Positions 1 through 10,031 of a DNA stretch of 63,784 bases are shown here, piece after piece. Under the pieces are notes generated by a model. That model was not told where the DNA came from, searched no databases, and was given only the letters and a program-made list of their open reading frames with translations. How positions within the stretch are numbered: the first letter of the stretch is position 1; each line of letters begins with the position of its first letter. The position numbers and the translations under genes were made by a program. Origin of the DNA: Bacillus sp. AFS029637 (GTDB lineage Bacteria; Bacillota; Bacilli; Bacillales; Bacillaceae_G); contig NZ_NUPZ01000032.1 in the NCBI RefSeq assembly GCF_002584985.1, positions 1 to 63,784 of the forward strand. Direction: 5' to 3'.

Positions 1-16
1 CCGTCCCGAGCCACCA
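1..16 (+). tRNA. tRNA-Phe, 3' end only
   Basis: The first 16 bases are the 3' acceptor strand and encoded CCA of a tRNA cut by the window edge. The sequence CCGTCCCGAGCCACCA matches the 3' end of Bacillus tRNA-Phe(GAA) from memory. The anticodon lies outside the window, so the identity rests on the acceptor sequence alone. Confidence 0.7.
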
Positions 17-30
17 TTTTGAAGTCGCAA

Positions 31-106
<76 letters not shown>

Positions 107-116
107 CTTTCAAAAT

Positions 117-192
117 GAGCCATTAGCTCAGTTGGTAGAGCATCTGACTTTTAATCAGAGGGTCGAAGGTTCGAGTCCTTCATGGCTCACCA
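117..192 (+). tRNA. tRNA-Lys(TTT)
   Basis: A 76-nt cloverleaf with acceptor GAGCCAT/ATGGCTC, anticodon loop CTTTTAA (anticodon TTT) and an encoded CCA. Confidence 0.95.
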
Positions 193-205
193 TTTACAAT
201 TTAAT

Positions 206-276
206 GCGGGTGTAGTTTAGTGGTAAAACAAGAGCCTTCCAAGCTCTGGTCGAGAGTTCGATTCTCTTCACCCGCT
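206..276 (+). tRNA. tRNA-Gly(TCC)
   Basis: A 71-nt cloverleaf with acceptor GCGGGTG/CACCCGC and anticodon TCC in the loop CTTCCAA. The CCA tail is not encoded, unlike in most of its neighbours, so it must be added enzymatically. Confidence 0.94.
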
Positions 277-286
277 TTTCAATTAT

Positions 287-363
<77 letters not shown>

Positions 364-370
364 TAATTGT

Positions 371-445
371 TCCGCAGTAGCTCAGTGGTAGAGCTATCGG
401 CTGTTAACCGATCGGTCGTAGGTTCGAGTCCTACCTGCGGAGCCA
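371..445 (+). tRNA. tRNA-Asn(GTT)
   Basis: A 75-nt cloverleaf with acceptor TCCGCAG/CTGCGGA, anticodon GTT in the loop CTGTTAA and an encoded CCA. Asn-Ser-Glu is a conserved tRNA order in Bacillus clusters. Confidence 0.95.
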
Positions 446-451
446 TATTAT

Positions 452-542
452 AGAGAAGTACCCAAGTGGCTCAAGGGGCTCCCCTGCTAAGGGAGTAGAT
501 CGCGAACGCGGTGCGAGGGTTCGAATCCCTTCTTCTCTGCCA
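452..542 (+). tRNA. tRNA-Ser(GCT)
   Basis: A 91-nt tRNA with the long variable arm expected for serine, acceptor AGAGAAG/CTTCTCT, anticodon GCT in the loop CTGCTAA and an encoded CCA. Confidence 0.95.
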
Positions 543-547
543 GAACT

Positions 548-619
548 GGCCCGTTGGTCAAGTGGTTAAGACACCGCCCTTTCACGGCGGTAACACGGGT
601 TCGAATCCCGTACGGGTCA
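548..619 (+). tRNA. tRNA-Glu(TTC)
   Basis: A 72-nt cloverleaf with acceptor GGCCCGT/ACGGGTC and anticodon TTC in the loop CTTTCAC. The CCA is not encoded. It is the last tRNA of the cluster, followed by two terminators. Confidence 0.94.
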
Positions 620-623
620 TACT

Positions 624-656
624 AAAAGAGATAGCATAATCTGCTATCTCTTTTTT
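624..656 (+). terminator. terminator of the tRNA cluster
   Basis: A 12-13 bp stem (AAAGAGATAGCA against TGCTATCTCTTT) with a 5-nt loop runs into six T residues, a strong intrinsic terminator 4 bp after tRNA-Glu. Confidence 0.92.
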
Positions 657-663
657 GTTGTGT

Positions 664-695
664 AAAAGCGGACTTTGGATAGTCTGCTTTTTTTT
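664..695 (+). terminator. second tandem terminator
   Basis: AAAAGCGGACT pairs with AGTCTGCTTTT (one G-T wobble) and is followed by a T run. With the preceding hairpin it makes a double stop that separates the tRNA operon from the sigma-factor gene. Confidence 0.75.
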
Positions 696-705
696 ATGGA
701 TTTCT

Positions 706-734
706 TGTATACTTTTTTCTATTTAAATCGTCTA
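706..734 (+). promoter_or_regulatory. putative ECF-type promoter of the sigma operon
   Basis: TGTATAC at 706-712 and CGTCTA at 729-734 are separated by 16 bp. This resembles the TGAAAC-N16-CGTCTA pattern of Bacillus extracytoplasmic-function sigma factors. It lies 22 bp upstream of the sigma gene start, so autoregulation is the natural inference. Confidence 0.45.
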
Positions 735-755
735 ACTAATAGAAAGGAGAGAGCA

Positions 756-1250
756 ATGGAGTATGAAAAAGTTATTATAGAATCATCTAAAAGTATTTAT
801 AGATACTTGCTTAAAATTGGAGTAACACCAGTAGAGGCAGAGGATATCGTTCAAGATACGATGCATAAGGCATTATTATCTATACCGAATATGAAAATTA
901 CGTATATAAAAACATGGTTATTTCAAGTTGCGATTAATAGGCATCGTGATCTTGCAAGAAGGCAAAAGCGTATTGAAGAAATTCCGATTGAATCTGTTCA
1001 ATTAATTGGAGCAAAAGGATTAGATGAACCAATTTTAAAAAAAGAACTTCAAGTAGAAATACAAAACATACTTGAAAAGATGAATCCGGTATATAAACAT
1101 ATTTTATTATTAAAGTATGATTATGAACTTTCTTATAAGGAAATAGGAACCGTATTAGAGATGAAAGAAGAGACAGTGCGTGTTTCATTGTATAGGGCTC
1201 GCAATGAGTTTAAAAAGCTTTATAGGAGGTTTGAAAATGGGCAGAGATGA
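756..1250 (+). CDS. ECF-family RNA polymerase sigma factor
   Basis: A 164-residue sigma-70 family factor of the extracytoplasmic-function class, which redirects RNA polymerase to envelope-stress promoters. Region 2 lies at about residues 10-75 (AEDIVQDTMHKAL, then TWLFQVAINRHRD) and region 4 at about 108-158 (YKHILLLKYDYELSYKEIG with a helix-turn-helix ending RNEFKKLY); regions 1 and 3 are absent as expected. The ATG at 756 is preferred over an upstream in-frame ATG at 675 because AAAGGAG precedes it and 675 lies inside a terminator. The anti-sigma gene starts inside its 3' end, so the two are translationally coupled. I cannot assign it to a named Bacillus sigma factor. Confidence 0.9.
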   Translation: MEYEKVIIESSKSIYRYLLKIGVTPVEAEDIVQDTMHKALLSIPNMKITYIKTWLFQVAINRHRDLARRQKRIEEIPIESVQLIGAKGLDEPILKKELQVEIQNILEKMNPVYKHILLLKYDYELSYKEIGTVLEMKEETVRVSLYRARNEFKKLYRRFENGQR

Positions 1251-2217
1251 ATTTGATCTTGATATAGATTCAAGTAAAGTATCAACAATGTTGAAGAAGG
1301 CGAAGCGAAGACAATTATTAAAAATTACAGTGATTTCGATTTCACTTTTTATTGTTCTATTCTTTAGTTTTATAATAGTAATTTCACAATTGAATAATAG
1401 AGCTTACTTAGCTATGGATCGTGATTTAAATATGATAAGACAAATTACAAGACCTAATACAGAGAGAGGCATAGCAATTACTTCAAACGGTGTATTTAAA
1501 AGCACAGTAGAGTATAAAACATATAAGGTTATTGAGGGGAAACCTGTTAAGTGGGAAGATGAAGTGTATGAGTATAAAGTTTGGAATACATTTCGCCAAT
1601 TATCGAATGTAAACCCATTAACAATAGCTGATAATGTTGTAATAGGGAATGAACGTATTAATAAGACAAGTGAATTGTATAACAATCAAACGATGGAAAG
1701 AGAGATGCAGTTTTATCTTCCTTTTGCTTCATATAATAGTTATATAAATGATATAGGAAAAGTAAAAGGTGAAAATAAAGTAGCTGAATTCGCTATCTCT
1801 TTTGATAAACCGTATAAAGTATCTGAAATAAAAGAGATGCTACCAGAAGGAGTTCACCCTGTTTGGTATTGGGTAGATACATATTATGATAAAAAATCGT
1901 ATCATATTGATGATATGACTGAAAGTGCTTATAATGTGTACGGCTTTAAAGCAAAACCAGGCGATATTGAATTTGGAAATGGAACAGAAAAAGATTTCCT
2001 GTTAGCGATTCAAAATGGACTGGAGCAAAAGGGAAAGTATTACGGGGAATATGAACGTATATATGATTATCTAAAAGGAAAGAAGACAAAACCAAGTGAG
2101 GAAGATGTAAAAGTTATTGGAGTGGTCGTAACAGGAACGGCTGCGGATTTACAGCAATTAAACGGTCAAAATTACGTAAAGGCCGCTGTGTTAGGGGCTA
2201 CTGCGGAAAATAAATAA
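1237..2217 (+). CDS. membrane anti-sigma factor (sigma-regulator family)
   Basis: A 326-residue single-pass membrane protein. About 28 N-terminal residues are predicted cytosolic (the likely sigma-binding part), followed by a hydrophobic segment at about 29-51 and a large extracytoplasmic domain. The layout matches proteins with sigma-regulator N- and C-terminal domains that sit beside ECF sigma factors. The ATG at 1237 has TAGGAGG 7 bp upstream and overlaps the sigma gene by 14 bp. The inferred role is to hold the cognate sigma factor inactive until the outer domain senses a signal. A terminator follows directly. Confidence 0.82.
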   Translation: MGRDEFDLDIDSSKVSTMLKKAKRRQLLKITVISISLFIVLFFSFIIVISQLNNRAYLAMDRDLNMIRQITRPNTERGIAITSNGVFKSTVEYKTYKVIEGKPVKWEDEVYEYKVWNTFRQLSNVNPLTIADNVVIGNERINKTSELYNNQTMEREMQFYLPFASYNSYINDIGKVKGENKVAEFAISFDKPYKVSEIKEMLPEGVHPVWYWVDTYYDKKSYHIDDMTESAYNVYGFKAKPGDIEFGNGTEKDFLLAIQNGLEQKGKYYGEYERIYDYLKGKKTKPSEEDVKVIGVVVTGTAADLQQLNGQNYVKAAVLGATAENK

Positions 2218-2227
2218 TATATAGAAG

Positions 2228-2270
2228 AAGCTGTCTCTTAATAAGTGACCTATTGGAGACAGCTTTTTTA
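2228..2270 (+). terminator. terminator of the sigma/anti-sigma operon
   Basis: AAGCTGTCTC (2228-2237) pairs with GAGACAGCTT (2256-2265), followed by T6. Confidence 0.88.
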
Positions 2271-2289
2271 TGCTGTTATTATTGTCGAG

Positions 2290-2431
2290 TTTTGTCGTTA
2301 AGTCGATATATCGCAAAAATCGCTGATATAATTTGAGTTATGGTCGATAAATTTCAAAAATCGCTGATATATTTGGAGTTACGGTCGATATATTCTAAAA
2401 ATCGCTGATATAATTTCACTTACCGACAAAA
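2290..2431. repeat. 41-bp dispersed repeat array, copy 1 (three-plus units)
   Basis: Three tandem units of about 41 bp share the core GTCGATATAT..AAAAATCGCTGATAT. The array is bounded by near-perfect inverted ends: TTTTGTCGTTAAGT at 2290-2303 and ACTTACCGACAAAA at 2418-2431 (13 of 14 match). Related arrays lie near 25718, 49819 and 60221 in this window, always between genes. Confidence 0.85.
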
Positions 2432-2513
2432 ATGCAAAAAATCCCGTTCACAATCTAAAGAAAACGCCTCCATTGAAATGGATTCCACACCTATCCCAAT
2501 AACTTTACACTCT

Positions 2514-2531
2514 ATGTGAAAAAGTTCACAA
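2514..2531 (+). promoter_or_regulatory. Rex-type operator, distal
   Basis: ATGTGAA-AAAG-TTCACAA differs by one base from the TTGTGAA-N4-TTCACAA operator of the NADH-sensing repressor Rex. It is centred 30 bp upstream of a perfect copy, about three helical turns away. Confidence 0.7.
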
Positions 2532-2543
2532 ATAGGTCATAAT

Positions 2544-2561
2544 TTGTGAAGTAATTCACAA
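2544..2561 (+). promoter_or_regulatory. Rex-type operator, proximal
   Basis: TTGTGAA-GTAA-TTCACAA is a perfect 7-4-7 palindrome matching the Rex consensus, 117 bp upstream of ldh. TACAAT at 2572-2577 is a possible -10 just downstream. Rex releases its operators when NADH/NAD is high, which fits fermentative induction of ldh. Confidence 0.85.
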
Positions 2562-2662
2562 TAATACGTGCTACAATATGAATGTAAAGAAGTTAAACAA
2601 CATTAAATTAGTATTTTAATTAATTACTTAAACAATCATAAAAAAATATATGTGAACAATAG

Positions 2663-3622
<960 letters not shown>

Positions 3623-3759
3623 TAATTGTTAAATAATTTGGAGGTGGGAAACTGCTGCCTGCCTCTGAATTTTTATATAAATTCATATAAATTCCTTTTC
3701 CGGTTTCCCTTGTATATCCCCAATATACCCCTTTTGCTGGATAAAGGTCGTTTATAGAA

Positions 3760-3800
3760 AAAGAGCACTCTACTTTAAATAGAGTGCTCTTTATTATTTT
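3760..3800 (+). terminator. terminator downstream of ldh
   Basis: AAAGAGCACTCT pairs with AGAGTGCTCTTT around a 9-nt loop and is followed by ATTATTTTTTA. It lies 137 bp after the ldh stop codon. The inverted arms also let it act on the minus strand, where it follows the camelysin-like remnant. Confidence 0.8.
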
Positions 3801-3801
3801 T

Positions 3802-3933
3802 TAGGTTGTTAGCCCTAATTTCATTGTTAGACGCTTGGGAATGACCGAAATAGGCAAATACACCGCCACATGTAAGTCATAGGCTAAGTGAAGCTGTGAC
3901 AACTCCCATTCCAACCTTTTGTTTGAATGACAT
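3802..3933 (-). pseudogene. remnant of a camelysin/TasA-type (CalY) gene
   Basis: On the minus strand AGGAGG precedes an ATG at 3933 that opens MSFKQKVGMGVVTASLSL, the typical lysine-glycine start of CalY/TasA signal peptides. A TGA stop at 3879-3877 interrupts it. The same frame then continues with GGVFAYFGHSQASNNEIRANN, matching the family pattern GGGxFAYFSDSExSNNxxxAG just after the signal peptidase site. Nothing of the remaining roughly 150 residues follows. It is therefore the 5' end of a biofilm-fibre or camelysin-type gene that was cut and then acquired a stop. The family comparison is from memory. Confidence 0.68.
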
Positions 3934-3939
3934 AAGAAA

Positions 3940-4404
3940 GCCTCCTAGTAAAAAATTTTTATCGAACTTTCGCATGGAGTATAGATAGGGTAAACAGAGT
4001 AGTTCAGTATGAATTATATTTTCGAAGGTTCAATGTTCTTTATTGTGAACAAGCATATGCCCATGAATTTTTCAATTCAATACAATTGTGACGAAAAATG
4101 TTGAGAAACATTTTTGTACGACAGGTTATTTCACGCCCGTTTTGAGTGAAAATAGCATGGGAAATGGGATAAATCTAATAAAATAAGGGTTGAGAAATAA
4201 ATAATAGTATGGAATATAGATGAAAAATAAAGCGTTTTCAATGAATATTCGTCAAAATTCGATATTTTATATGGAAATGTGAAAAAAGTTCAACGTTTTT
4301 AAGAAAAAAACGTATATTTTTTATAAATTAACAAGGATATTTCAGTTTTTTGCAGAAATGGTTTAAAGTATAAAAAATTCTGTCATCTTAGTGAGGTGAG
4401 CATA
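3940..4404. other. long AT-rich leader region of the glycogen operon
   Basis: About 460 bp without a credible gene in either strand. It contains a candidate catabolite-response element (listed separately) and AT-rich sequence. No clear -35/-10 pair with proper spacing could be picked; promoter elements for glgB must lie here. Confidence 0.5.
4227..4240 (-). promoter_or_regulatory. candidate cre (CcpA) site
   Basis: Read on the minus strand, TGAAAACGCTTTAT matches the cre consensus TGWAARCGYTWNCW at 13 of 14 positions. It is about 165 bp upstream of glgB. Carbon catabolite control of the glycogen operon is plausible but inferred. Confidence 0.4.
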
Positions 4405-6342
4405 TTGAGTGTAATAAATTGTGAAGAAGTGAAACGAGATGAGTTTCATGCAGAAAAGTACTATGAAAGCTATAACATCTTTGGCGCACATGTTGTGACG
4501 GAGGATGAGATGCGAGGGGTACGATTTACAGTATGGGCTCCTCATGCGAAAGCAATGAGTGTTGTTGGAGATTTTAATGAGTGGGATTATGAGCAACATA
4601 AGATGCTACAAGTGACAGAAGAGGGAATTTGGTCTTTGTTTATACCGCATATTGAAGAAAGGGAAATATATAAATATGCGATTGAAACGATGGCTGGTGA
4701 CGTCATTTTAAAAGCAGATCCGTATGCTGTATATGCAGAAGTAAGACCGAATACGGCATCTGTAGTTTTTGATATAAAGGGATATGAATGGAATGATAAA
4801 AACTGGAGTCGCAAGAAAAAGAAAAAATCAGTGTATAAAGAAGCGATGGCAGTGTATGAATTGCATTTTGGCTCTTGGAAAAAGAAAGAAGATGGAGCCC
4901 TGTATTCTTACAGGGAAATGGCAGAAGAACTCATTCCGTATGTGGTGGAACATCAATTTACACATATTGAAATTATGCCACTTGTTGAGCATCCGTATGA
5001 TCGTTCTTGGGGGTATCAAGGAACGGGATATTATGCAGCGACGAGTAGATTCGGCACACCGCACGATTTGATGCATTTTGTCGATGAATGTCATAAATAT
5101 GGAATCGGTGTCATTTTAGATTGGGTGCCGGGGCATTTTTGCAAAGATGCTCACGGTTTATATTTGTTTGATGGGACACCGACCTATGAATATAAAGATA
5201 AAGATGTACAAGAAAACACAGTATGGGGAACTGTCAATTTCGATTTAGGAAAGAGGGAAGTACGTAATTTCTTAATTTCAAATGCGTTATTTTGGATGAG
5301 ATATTTCCATATTGATGGTTTCAGGGTGGATGCAGTTGCGAATATGTTGTTCTGGAATAAAGAAGGACAGGAGCAAAGTAATGAGCATGCTGTTTCATTT
5401 TTACGAGAATTAAATGAGGCGGTATTTGCAGAAGACGAAGATTTTCTTATGACAGCAGAAGATTCAACAGCTTGGCCGCTTGTAACAGCTCCAACGTATG
5501 AAGGTGGGCTTGGGTTCAATTACAAATGGAATATGGGCTGGATGAATGACGTGCTGAAATATATGGAGTGTGCACCTGAATATAGGAAACACATTCATGA
5601 AAAAATGACGTTTTCTTTACTATATGCTTATTCAGAAAACTTCATATTACCGCTTTCTCATGATGAAGTCGTTCATGGGAAAAAGTCATTGTTAAATAAA
5701 ATGCCAGGAGATTACTGGGATAAATTTGCTCAACTTCGTTTATTATATGGATATTTCTTTACGCACCCAGGAAAGAAATTACTTTTCATGGGAGGAGAAT
5801 TCGGGCAGTTTGATGAGTGGAAAGACCTTGAAGATTTAGATTGGAATTTACATGATTTTGAAATGCATCGTTATATGCATGATTACTTTAAAGAGCTCAT
5901 AGCATTGTATAAGCGCTCCAAACCACTTTGGCAGCTTGATCATTCACCTGAAGGGTTTCAGTGGATTGATGCTAATAATAATGAGCAAAGTATTTTCACA
6001 TTTATCCGCCAAGGGGATAAGAAAGAAGATGCGTTAGTTGTCGTATGTAATTTTACGAAAGCTACATATGAAAACTATAAAGTAGGTGTACCAGATTTTG
6101 AGTATTATAACGAGATTTTAAATAGTGATGCTGAGCAATATGGCGGTTCGGGTCAAGTGAATAAAAAACGTCTCAAGACGATTCTAGAACCGTATCATAA
6201 TCAAGCGGCACATGTAGAAATTACAATTCCACCATTTGGCGTATCCATATTACGACCAGTGAAGACAAGAAAGGGGAGCAAAAAACAAGATGGCTCAAAA
6301 ACAAAAGTGCGTAGCAATGTTACTAGCAGGGGGAAAAGGTAG
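4405..6342 (+). CDS. glgB: 1,4-alpha-glucan branching enzyme
   Basis: A 645-residue glycogen branching enzyme (GH13), which cuts alpha-1,4 chains and rejoins them as alpha-1,6 branches. An N-terminal CBM48 domain covers about residues 25-120, followed by the catalytic barrel with the nucleophile in DGFRVDAV (D309), the acid in MTAEDS (E352) and [10 protein letters not shown]. The TTG at 4405 is chosen because GAGGTGA lies 5 bp upstream; an in-frame GTG at 4396 has no ribosome-binding site. The last 53 bp overlap glgC, so the protein ends in a basic Lys/Arg/Ser-rich tail read from the glgC start region. First gene of glgBCDAP. Confidence 0.96.
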   Translation: MSVINCEEVKRDEFHAEKYYESYNIFGAHVVTEDEMRGVRFTVWAPHAKAMSVVGDFNEWDYEQHKMLQVTEEGIWSLFIPHIEEREIYKYAIETMAGDVILKADPYAVYAEVRPNTASVVFDIKGYEWNDKNWSRKKKKKSVYKEAMAVYELHFGSWKKKEDGALYSYREMAEELIPYVVEHQFTHIEIMPLVEHPYDRSWGYQGTGYYAATSRFGTPHDLMHFVDECHKYGIGVILDWVPGHFCKDAHGLYLFDGTPTYEYKDKDVQENTVWGTVNFDLGKREVRNFLISNALFWMRYFHIDGFRVDAVANMLFWNKEGQEQSNEHAVSFLRELNEAVFAEDEDFLMTAEDSTAWPLVTAPTYEGGLGFNYKWNMGWMNDVLKYMECAPEYRKHIHEKMTFSLLYAYSENFILPLSHDEVVHGKKSLLNKMPGDYWDKFAQLRLLYGYFFTHPGKKLLFMGGEFGQFDEWKDLEDLDWNLHDFEMHRYMHDYFKELIALYKRSKPLWQLDHSPEGFQWIDANNNEQSIFTFIRQGDKKEDALVVVCNFTKATYENYKVGVPDFEYYNEILNSDAEQYGGSGQVNKKRLKTILEPYHNQAAHVEITIPPFGVSILRPVKTRKGSKKQDGSKTKVRSNVTSRGKR

Positions 6343-7420
6343 TCGTTTAAGTGCATTAACAAAAAATTTAGCCAAGCCAGCTGTTCCATTTGGTGGTAAA
6401 TATCGCATTATTGATTTTACGTTAAGTAACTGTGCGAATTCTGGTATTGAAACTGTTGGGATTTTGACGCAATATCAACCACTTGAGCTTCATAATTACA
6501 TTGGAATCGGCAATGCGTGGGATTTAGACCGAGTAAACGGCGGAGTCACAGTGTTACCTCCTTATGCGGAGTCTTCAGGGGTGAAGTGGTATACAGGTAC
6601 GGCAAGTGCCATTTATCAAAACTTAAACTATTTAAGTCAGTATGAACCGGAATATGTCCTTATTTTATCAGGCGATCATATTTATAAAATGGATTACAGT
6701 AAAATGCTAGATTACCATATTGAAAAAGAATCAGATGTTTCAATTTCTGTTATTGAAGTGCCTTGGGATGAAGCGAGTCGCTTTGGTATTATGAATACGA
6801 ATGAAGAGATGGAAATTGTTGAATTTGAAGAAAAACCGCAATTTCCAAGAAGTAATCTTGCATCAATGGGCATTTATATTTTTAACTGGGCAATTTTGAA
6901 AGAGTATTTAGAGATGGATGCAAGAAATCCTGAATCTAGTAATGATTTCGGAAAAGATGTACTTCCGCTTTTATTAGATGAAGGGAAGAAGCTCATGGCG
7001 TATCCGTTCGAAGGATATTGGAAAGATGTTGGAACAGTGAAAAGCTTATGGGAAGCGAACATGGATTTACTTCGTGATGAAACATCACTGAACTTAAATG
7101 ACCGTAATTGGCGTATTTATTCCGTCAATCCAAATGAGCCACCTCAATATATTGCACAGCAGGCAAAAGTAGAGGAATCACTTATTAACGAAGGATGCGT
7201 TATTGAAGGGGACGTGAAGCATTCTGTTTTATTCCAAGGAGTAACGGTAGAAGAAGGTAGTATGGTAATTGATTCTGTCGTTATGCCAGGAGCGAAGATT
7301 GGTAAAAATGTTGTAATTGAAAGAGCGATTGTTGGATCAGAAATGGTTATTGAAGATGGAACAATCATTCGTCCGGAAAAAAATGTTGACGATGTAGTAT
7401 TAATTGCTGAAGGGAAATAG
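6290..7420 (+). CDS. glgC: glucose-1-phosphate adenylyltransferase
   Basis: A 376-residue ADP-glucose pyrophosphorylase subunit that makes ADP-glucose from glucose-1-phosphate and ATP, the committed step of bacterial glycogen synthesis. The nucleotide-binding loop AGGKGSRL lies near the N-terminus, followed by [15 protein letters not shown], the sugar-phosphate loop around FEEKP, and a C-terminal left-handed beta-helix of hexapeptide repeats. AGGGGAG precedes the ATG. In Gram-positive bacteria GlgC commonly works with the GlgD-type subunit encoded next to it. Confidence 0.96.
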   Translation: MAQKQKCVAMLLAGGKGSRLSALTKNLAKPAVPFGGKYRIIDFTLSNCANSGIETVGILTQYQPLELHNYIGIGNAWDLDRVNGGVTVLPPYAESSGVKWYTGTASAIYQNLNYLSQYEPEYVLILSGDHIYKMDYSKMLDYHIEKESDVSISVIEVPWDEASRFGIMNTNEEMEIVEFEEKPQFPRSNLASMGIYIFNWAILKEYLEMDARNPESSNDFGKDVLPLLLDEGKKLMAYPFEGYWKDVGTVKSLWEANMDLLRDETSLNLNDRNWRIYSVNPNEPPQYIAQQAKVEESLINEGCVIEGDVKHSVLFQGVTVEEGSMVIDSVVMPGAKIGKNVVIERAIVGSEMVIEDGTIIRPEKNVDDVVLIAEGK

Positions 7421-7438
7421 AAAAGGGGGATGAAATGA

Positions 7439-8473
7439 ATGGGAGAAAAAATGTTAGGAATTATTAATGCAACGGGAAGTTTTCCTTCCTTAAAGAAAGT
7501 AACAGGGCATCGCTCACTAGCGGCGTTACCGTTTGGGGGCCGTTATCGACTCATTGATTTCATGCTTTCAAATATGGCGAATTCTAATATTCATAGTGTG
7601 GCGGTGTTTACAAGTCATAAAAACCGTTCATTGATGGACCATGTTGGATCAGGCAAACAGTGGGATTTAGATAGAAAACGAGACGGGCTGTTTTTATTCC
7701 CGCCAAACTGCCAATGTGACCAAGATGAATTTGGGTCATTTGCACACTTTAGAAGACATATTGATTATTTTCTAAGAGCTAGAGAAGAATACGTTGTTAT
7801 TACGAATAGTCACCTCGTAACAGCATTAAATTTCCAAGCGGTGTTAGAGCGACATATACATACGTCAGCTGATATTACTGAAGTTTGTCATGAAGGGGTT
7901 TCGCTTCAAACATACGTGTTAAATAAACAGTTATTGTTAGATTTATTTGAGACATATAAAGATGTGGAGCAATATAGTTTATTCGATGTAGTGAGAGAAA
8001 AGCGCGGAAAATCACTGCATATTGCTACATATGAGCATACAGGATATGTAGCTATTATTGACTCAATTGAAAGTTACTATAAACATAGCCTAGAAATTTT
8101 GAAGCCTGCTATTTGGAAGCAAGTATTTAAGAAAGAAGCACCGATCTTTACGAAAGTAAAAGATGAGCCGCCAACACGTTACGTAAAGGGTGCAGTTGTG
8201 AAAAATACAATGATTGCAAACGGCAGTATTATTGAAGGGGAAGTAGAAAATAGTGTGGTTTCCCGTTCTGTTAAAATTGGAAAAGGTTCAATTGTTCGTA
8301 ATAGCATTATTATGCAAAAGAGCCAAATTGGAGATAACTGTATAATAGACGGTGTTATTATTGATAAAGATGTGAAAATTGGTGACGGTGTCGTGTTAAA
8401 AGGAACCGTCGATGAGCCATATGTTGTAGAAAAAGGAAGCGTTCAAAACAGTACGATTAATAGTTATTCTTAA
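7439..8473 (+). CDS. glgD: GlgD-type adenylyltransferase subunit
   Basis: A 344-residue paralogue of GlgC. It keeps the fold (LPFGGRYRLIDFMLSN and C-terminal hexapeptide repeats) but lacks the GGxGxR nucleotide loop, reading INATGSFPSLKKVTG instead. That fits GlgD as a regulatory or non-catalytic partner that modulates GlgC. It starts 18 bp after glgC with AAAGGGGGATGAAATGA upstream of the ATG; an internal ATG four codons on is a less likely alternative. Confidence 0.93.
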   Translation: MGEKMLGIINATGSFPSLKKVTGHRSLAALPFGGRYRLIDFMLSNMANSNIHSVAVFTSHKNRSLMDHVGSGKQWDLDRKRDGLFLFPPNCQCDQDEFGSFAHFRRHIDYFLRAREEYVVITNSHLVTALNFQAVLERHIHTSADITEVCHEGVSLQTYVLNKQLLLDLFETYKDVEQYSLFDVVREKRGKSLHIATYEHTGYVAIIDSIESYYKHSLEILKPAIWKQVFKKEAPIFTKVKDEPPTRYVKGAVVKNTMIANGSIIEGEVENSVVSRSVKIGKGSIVRNSIIMQKSQIGDNCIIDGVIIDKDVKIGDGVVLKGTVDEPYVVEKGSVQNSTINSYS

Positions 8474-8475
8474 TG

Positions 8476-8501
8476 AATCAGTGGGGGAGTCCCCACTGAT
8501 T
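8476..8501. repeat. short hairpin repeat, copy 1
   Basis: AATCAGTGGGG-GAGT-CCCCACTGATT is a perfect 11-bp stem followed by AAAGTTT. A related element with the same ends and the same AAAGTTT tail lies at 28799. It sits between glgD and glgA inside the operon and has no T run, so it is more likely a dispersed repeat or an RNA-stability hairpin than a terminator. Confidence 0.7.
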
Positions 8502-8582
8502 AAAGTTTTAATTTAAATGAAAACTCGAAGGGAGGAAGCTGCAAGAGAAGGAGTTTTAGCTTTTCGCGCAGTGGGACAACAA

Positions 8583-10013
8583 GTGAATATTTTATTTGCA
8601 GTATCAGAATGTGTACCGTTTGTGAAATCGGGAGGATTAGCTGATGTAGCGGGTGCGCTCCCAAAAGAGCTAAAAAAATTAGGTGTAGATGTTCGCGTTA
8701 TACTTCCGAATTATAGTCTTATTCCGCAAAAATTAAGAGATGGATGCACGCTTCATAAAGTCATCAACGTTCCGCTTGGGTGGAGAAATCAATATTGCGG
8801 TATTTTCAAAGGCGAACAAGACGGGATTACGTATTACTTAATAGATAATGAATATTACTTTAAGAGAGATTCCCTATACGGTCATTATGATGATGGGGAG
8901 CGTTTTTCTTATTTTTCGAAAGCAGTGTTAGAGTGTATTCCGCATCTTGATTTCGAAGTGGATGTTCTTCATAGCCACGATTGGCATACGGCTATGGTTA
9001 ATTTCTTGCTTCGTGAAAAGTATCAAGATAACCCTTTATATGAGCGTATTAAAACGGTATATACGATTCACAACTTGCAGTTCCAAGGAGTATTTCCTCC
9101 TGAAGTGATGTATGACTTGCTAGAGCTTGGTGATGAATATTTTCATAGTGAGCAGCTAGAGTTTTATGGAAACGTGAACTTTATGAAAGGCGGTATTATC
9201 GCTTCGGATCAAATTACAGCGGTTAGCCCGACATATAAGGAAGAAATTCAATATGAATTTTTTGGTGAGAAGTTAGATGGATTATTACGAAAATATAATG
9301 ATAAGCTTAGTGGCATTGTAAATGGAATTGATACGAGCGTATATAATCCAGAAACGGATTCGTATATTAAGGCTCAGTATGATGCAGATTCATTATATGA
9401 AAAGAGTAAAAATAAGCGCGCCTTGCAGCGTTATTTTGGTTTGCCAGAAAAAGAAGATACACCAGTCATTTCGATGGTCACACGATTAACGAAGCAAAAA
9501 GGACTTGATTTAGTACGTACTGTATTCCGCGAAATAATGGAGGAAGATGTACAATGTATTATTTTAGGTTCGGGCGATTCGGAATACGAGCAGTTCTTTG
9601 AATGGATGGCATATGAGTATCCAGAGAAGGTGAAGGTGTATATTGGGTTTAATGAGGAACTTGCGCATCAAGTGTATGCAGGAAGCGACCTGTTTTTAAT
9701 GCCGTCACTGTTTGAGCCATGTGGACTTGGACAACTTATTGCATTAGCATACGGTACGATTCCGATTGTAAGAGAGACAGGTGGATTGAACGATACTGTA
9801 CATTCTTACGATGAAGAAACAGAAGAAGGAAATGGTTTTAGTTTCACGAATTTCAATGCACATGACATGTTGCATACGGTTCACCGTGCAATTGAGTTTT
9901 ATCACGATAAACCGGTGTGGGATAGGCTTGTAAAGCAAGCGATGACTGAAGATTATAGCTGGGGGAAATCAGCTCTTGCCTATAAGGAATTGTATAAAAG
10001 TCTCATGGAATAA
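8583..10013 (+). CDS. glgA: glycogen synthase
   Basis: A 476-residue ADP-glucose-dependent glycogen synthase (GT5) that extends alpha-1,4-glucan chains. The N-terminal motif VKSGGLADV (K15-SGG) matches the family KxGGL ADP-glucose loop, HSHDWHTA follows, and the C-terminal half has [10 protein letters not shown] and RETGGL. The frame is open back to an ATG at 8517, but that ATG lacks a ribosome-binding site and adds 22 residues foreign to the family; the GTG at 8583 gives the usual N-terminus NILFAVSE. The ribosome-binding site for this GTG is weak, so the start is the least certain in the operon. Confidence 0.93.
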   Translation: MNILFAVSECVPFVKSGGLADVAGALPKELKKLGVDVRVILPNYSLIPQKLRDGCTLHKVINVPLGWRNQYCGIFKGEQDGITYYLIDNEYYFKRDSLYGHYDDGERFSYFSKAVLECIPHLDFEVDVLHSHDWHTAMVNFLLREKYQDNPLYERIKTVYTIHNLQFQGVFPPEVMYDLLELGDEYFHSEQLEFYGNVNFMKGGIIASDQITAVSPTYKEEIQYEFFGEKLDGLLRKYNDKLSGIVNGIDTSVYNPETDSYIKAQYDADSLYEKSKNKRALQRYFGLPEKEDTPVISMVTRLTKQKGLDLVRTVFREIMEEDVQCIILGSGDSEYEQFFEWMAYEYPEKVKVYIGFNEELAHQVYAGSDLFLMPSLFEPCGLGQLIALAYGTIPIVRETGGLNDTVHSYDEETEEGNGFSFTNFNAHDMLHTVHRAIEFYHDKPVWDRLVKQAMTEDYSWGKSALAYKELYKSLME

Positions 10014-10031
10014 CATGTAGGTGGTGAAAAA

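Noticed and set aside
4012-4060. Possible third Rex site or PlcR box upstream of glgB
   Set aside because: Only a half site (TTGTGAA) is present without its partner arm, and the TATG..CATA spacing does not fit the PlcR palindrome.
8517-8582. N-terminal 22-codon extension of GlgA from the ATG at 8517
   Set aside because: That ATG follows a dispersed hairpin repeat, has no ribosome-binding site and adds residues absent from the family N-terminus.
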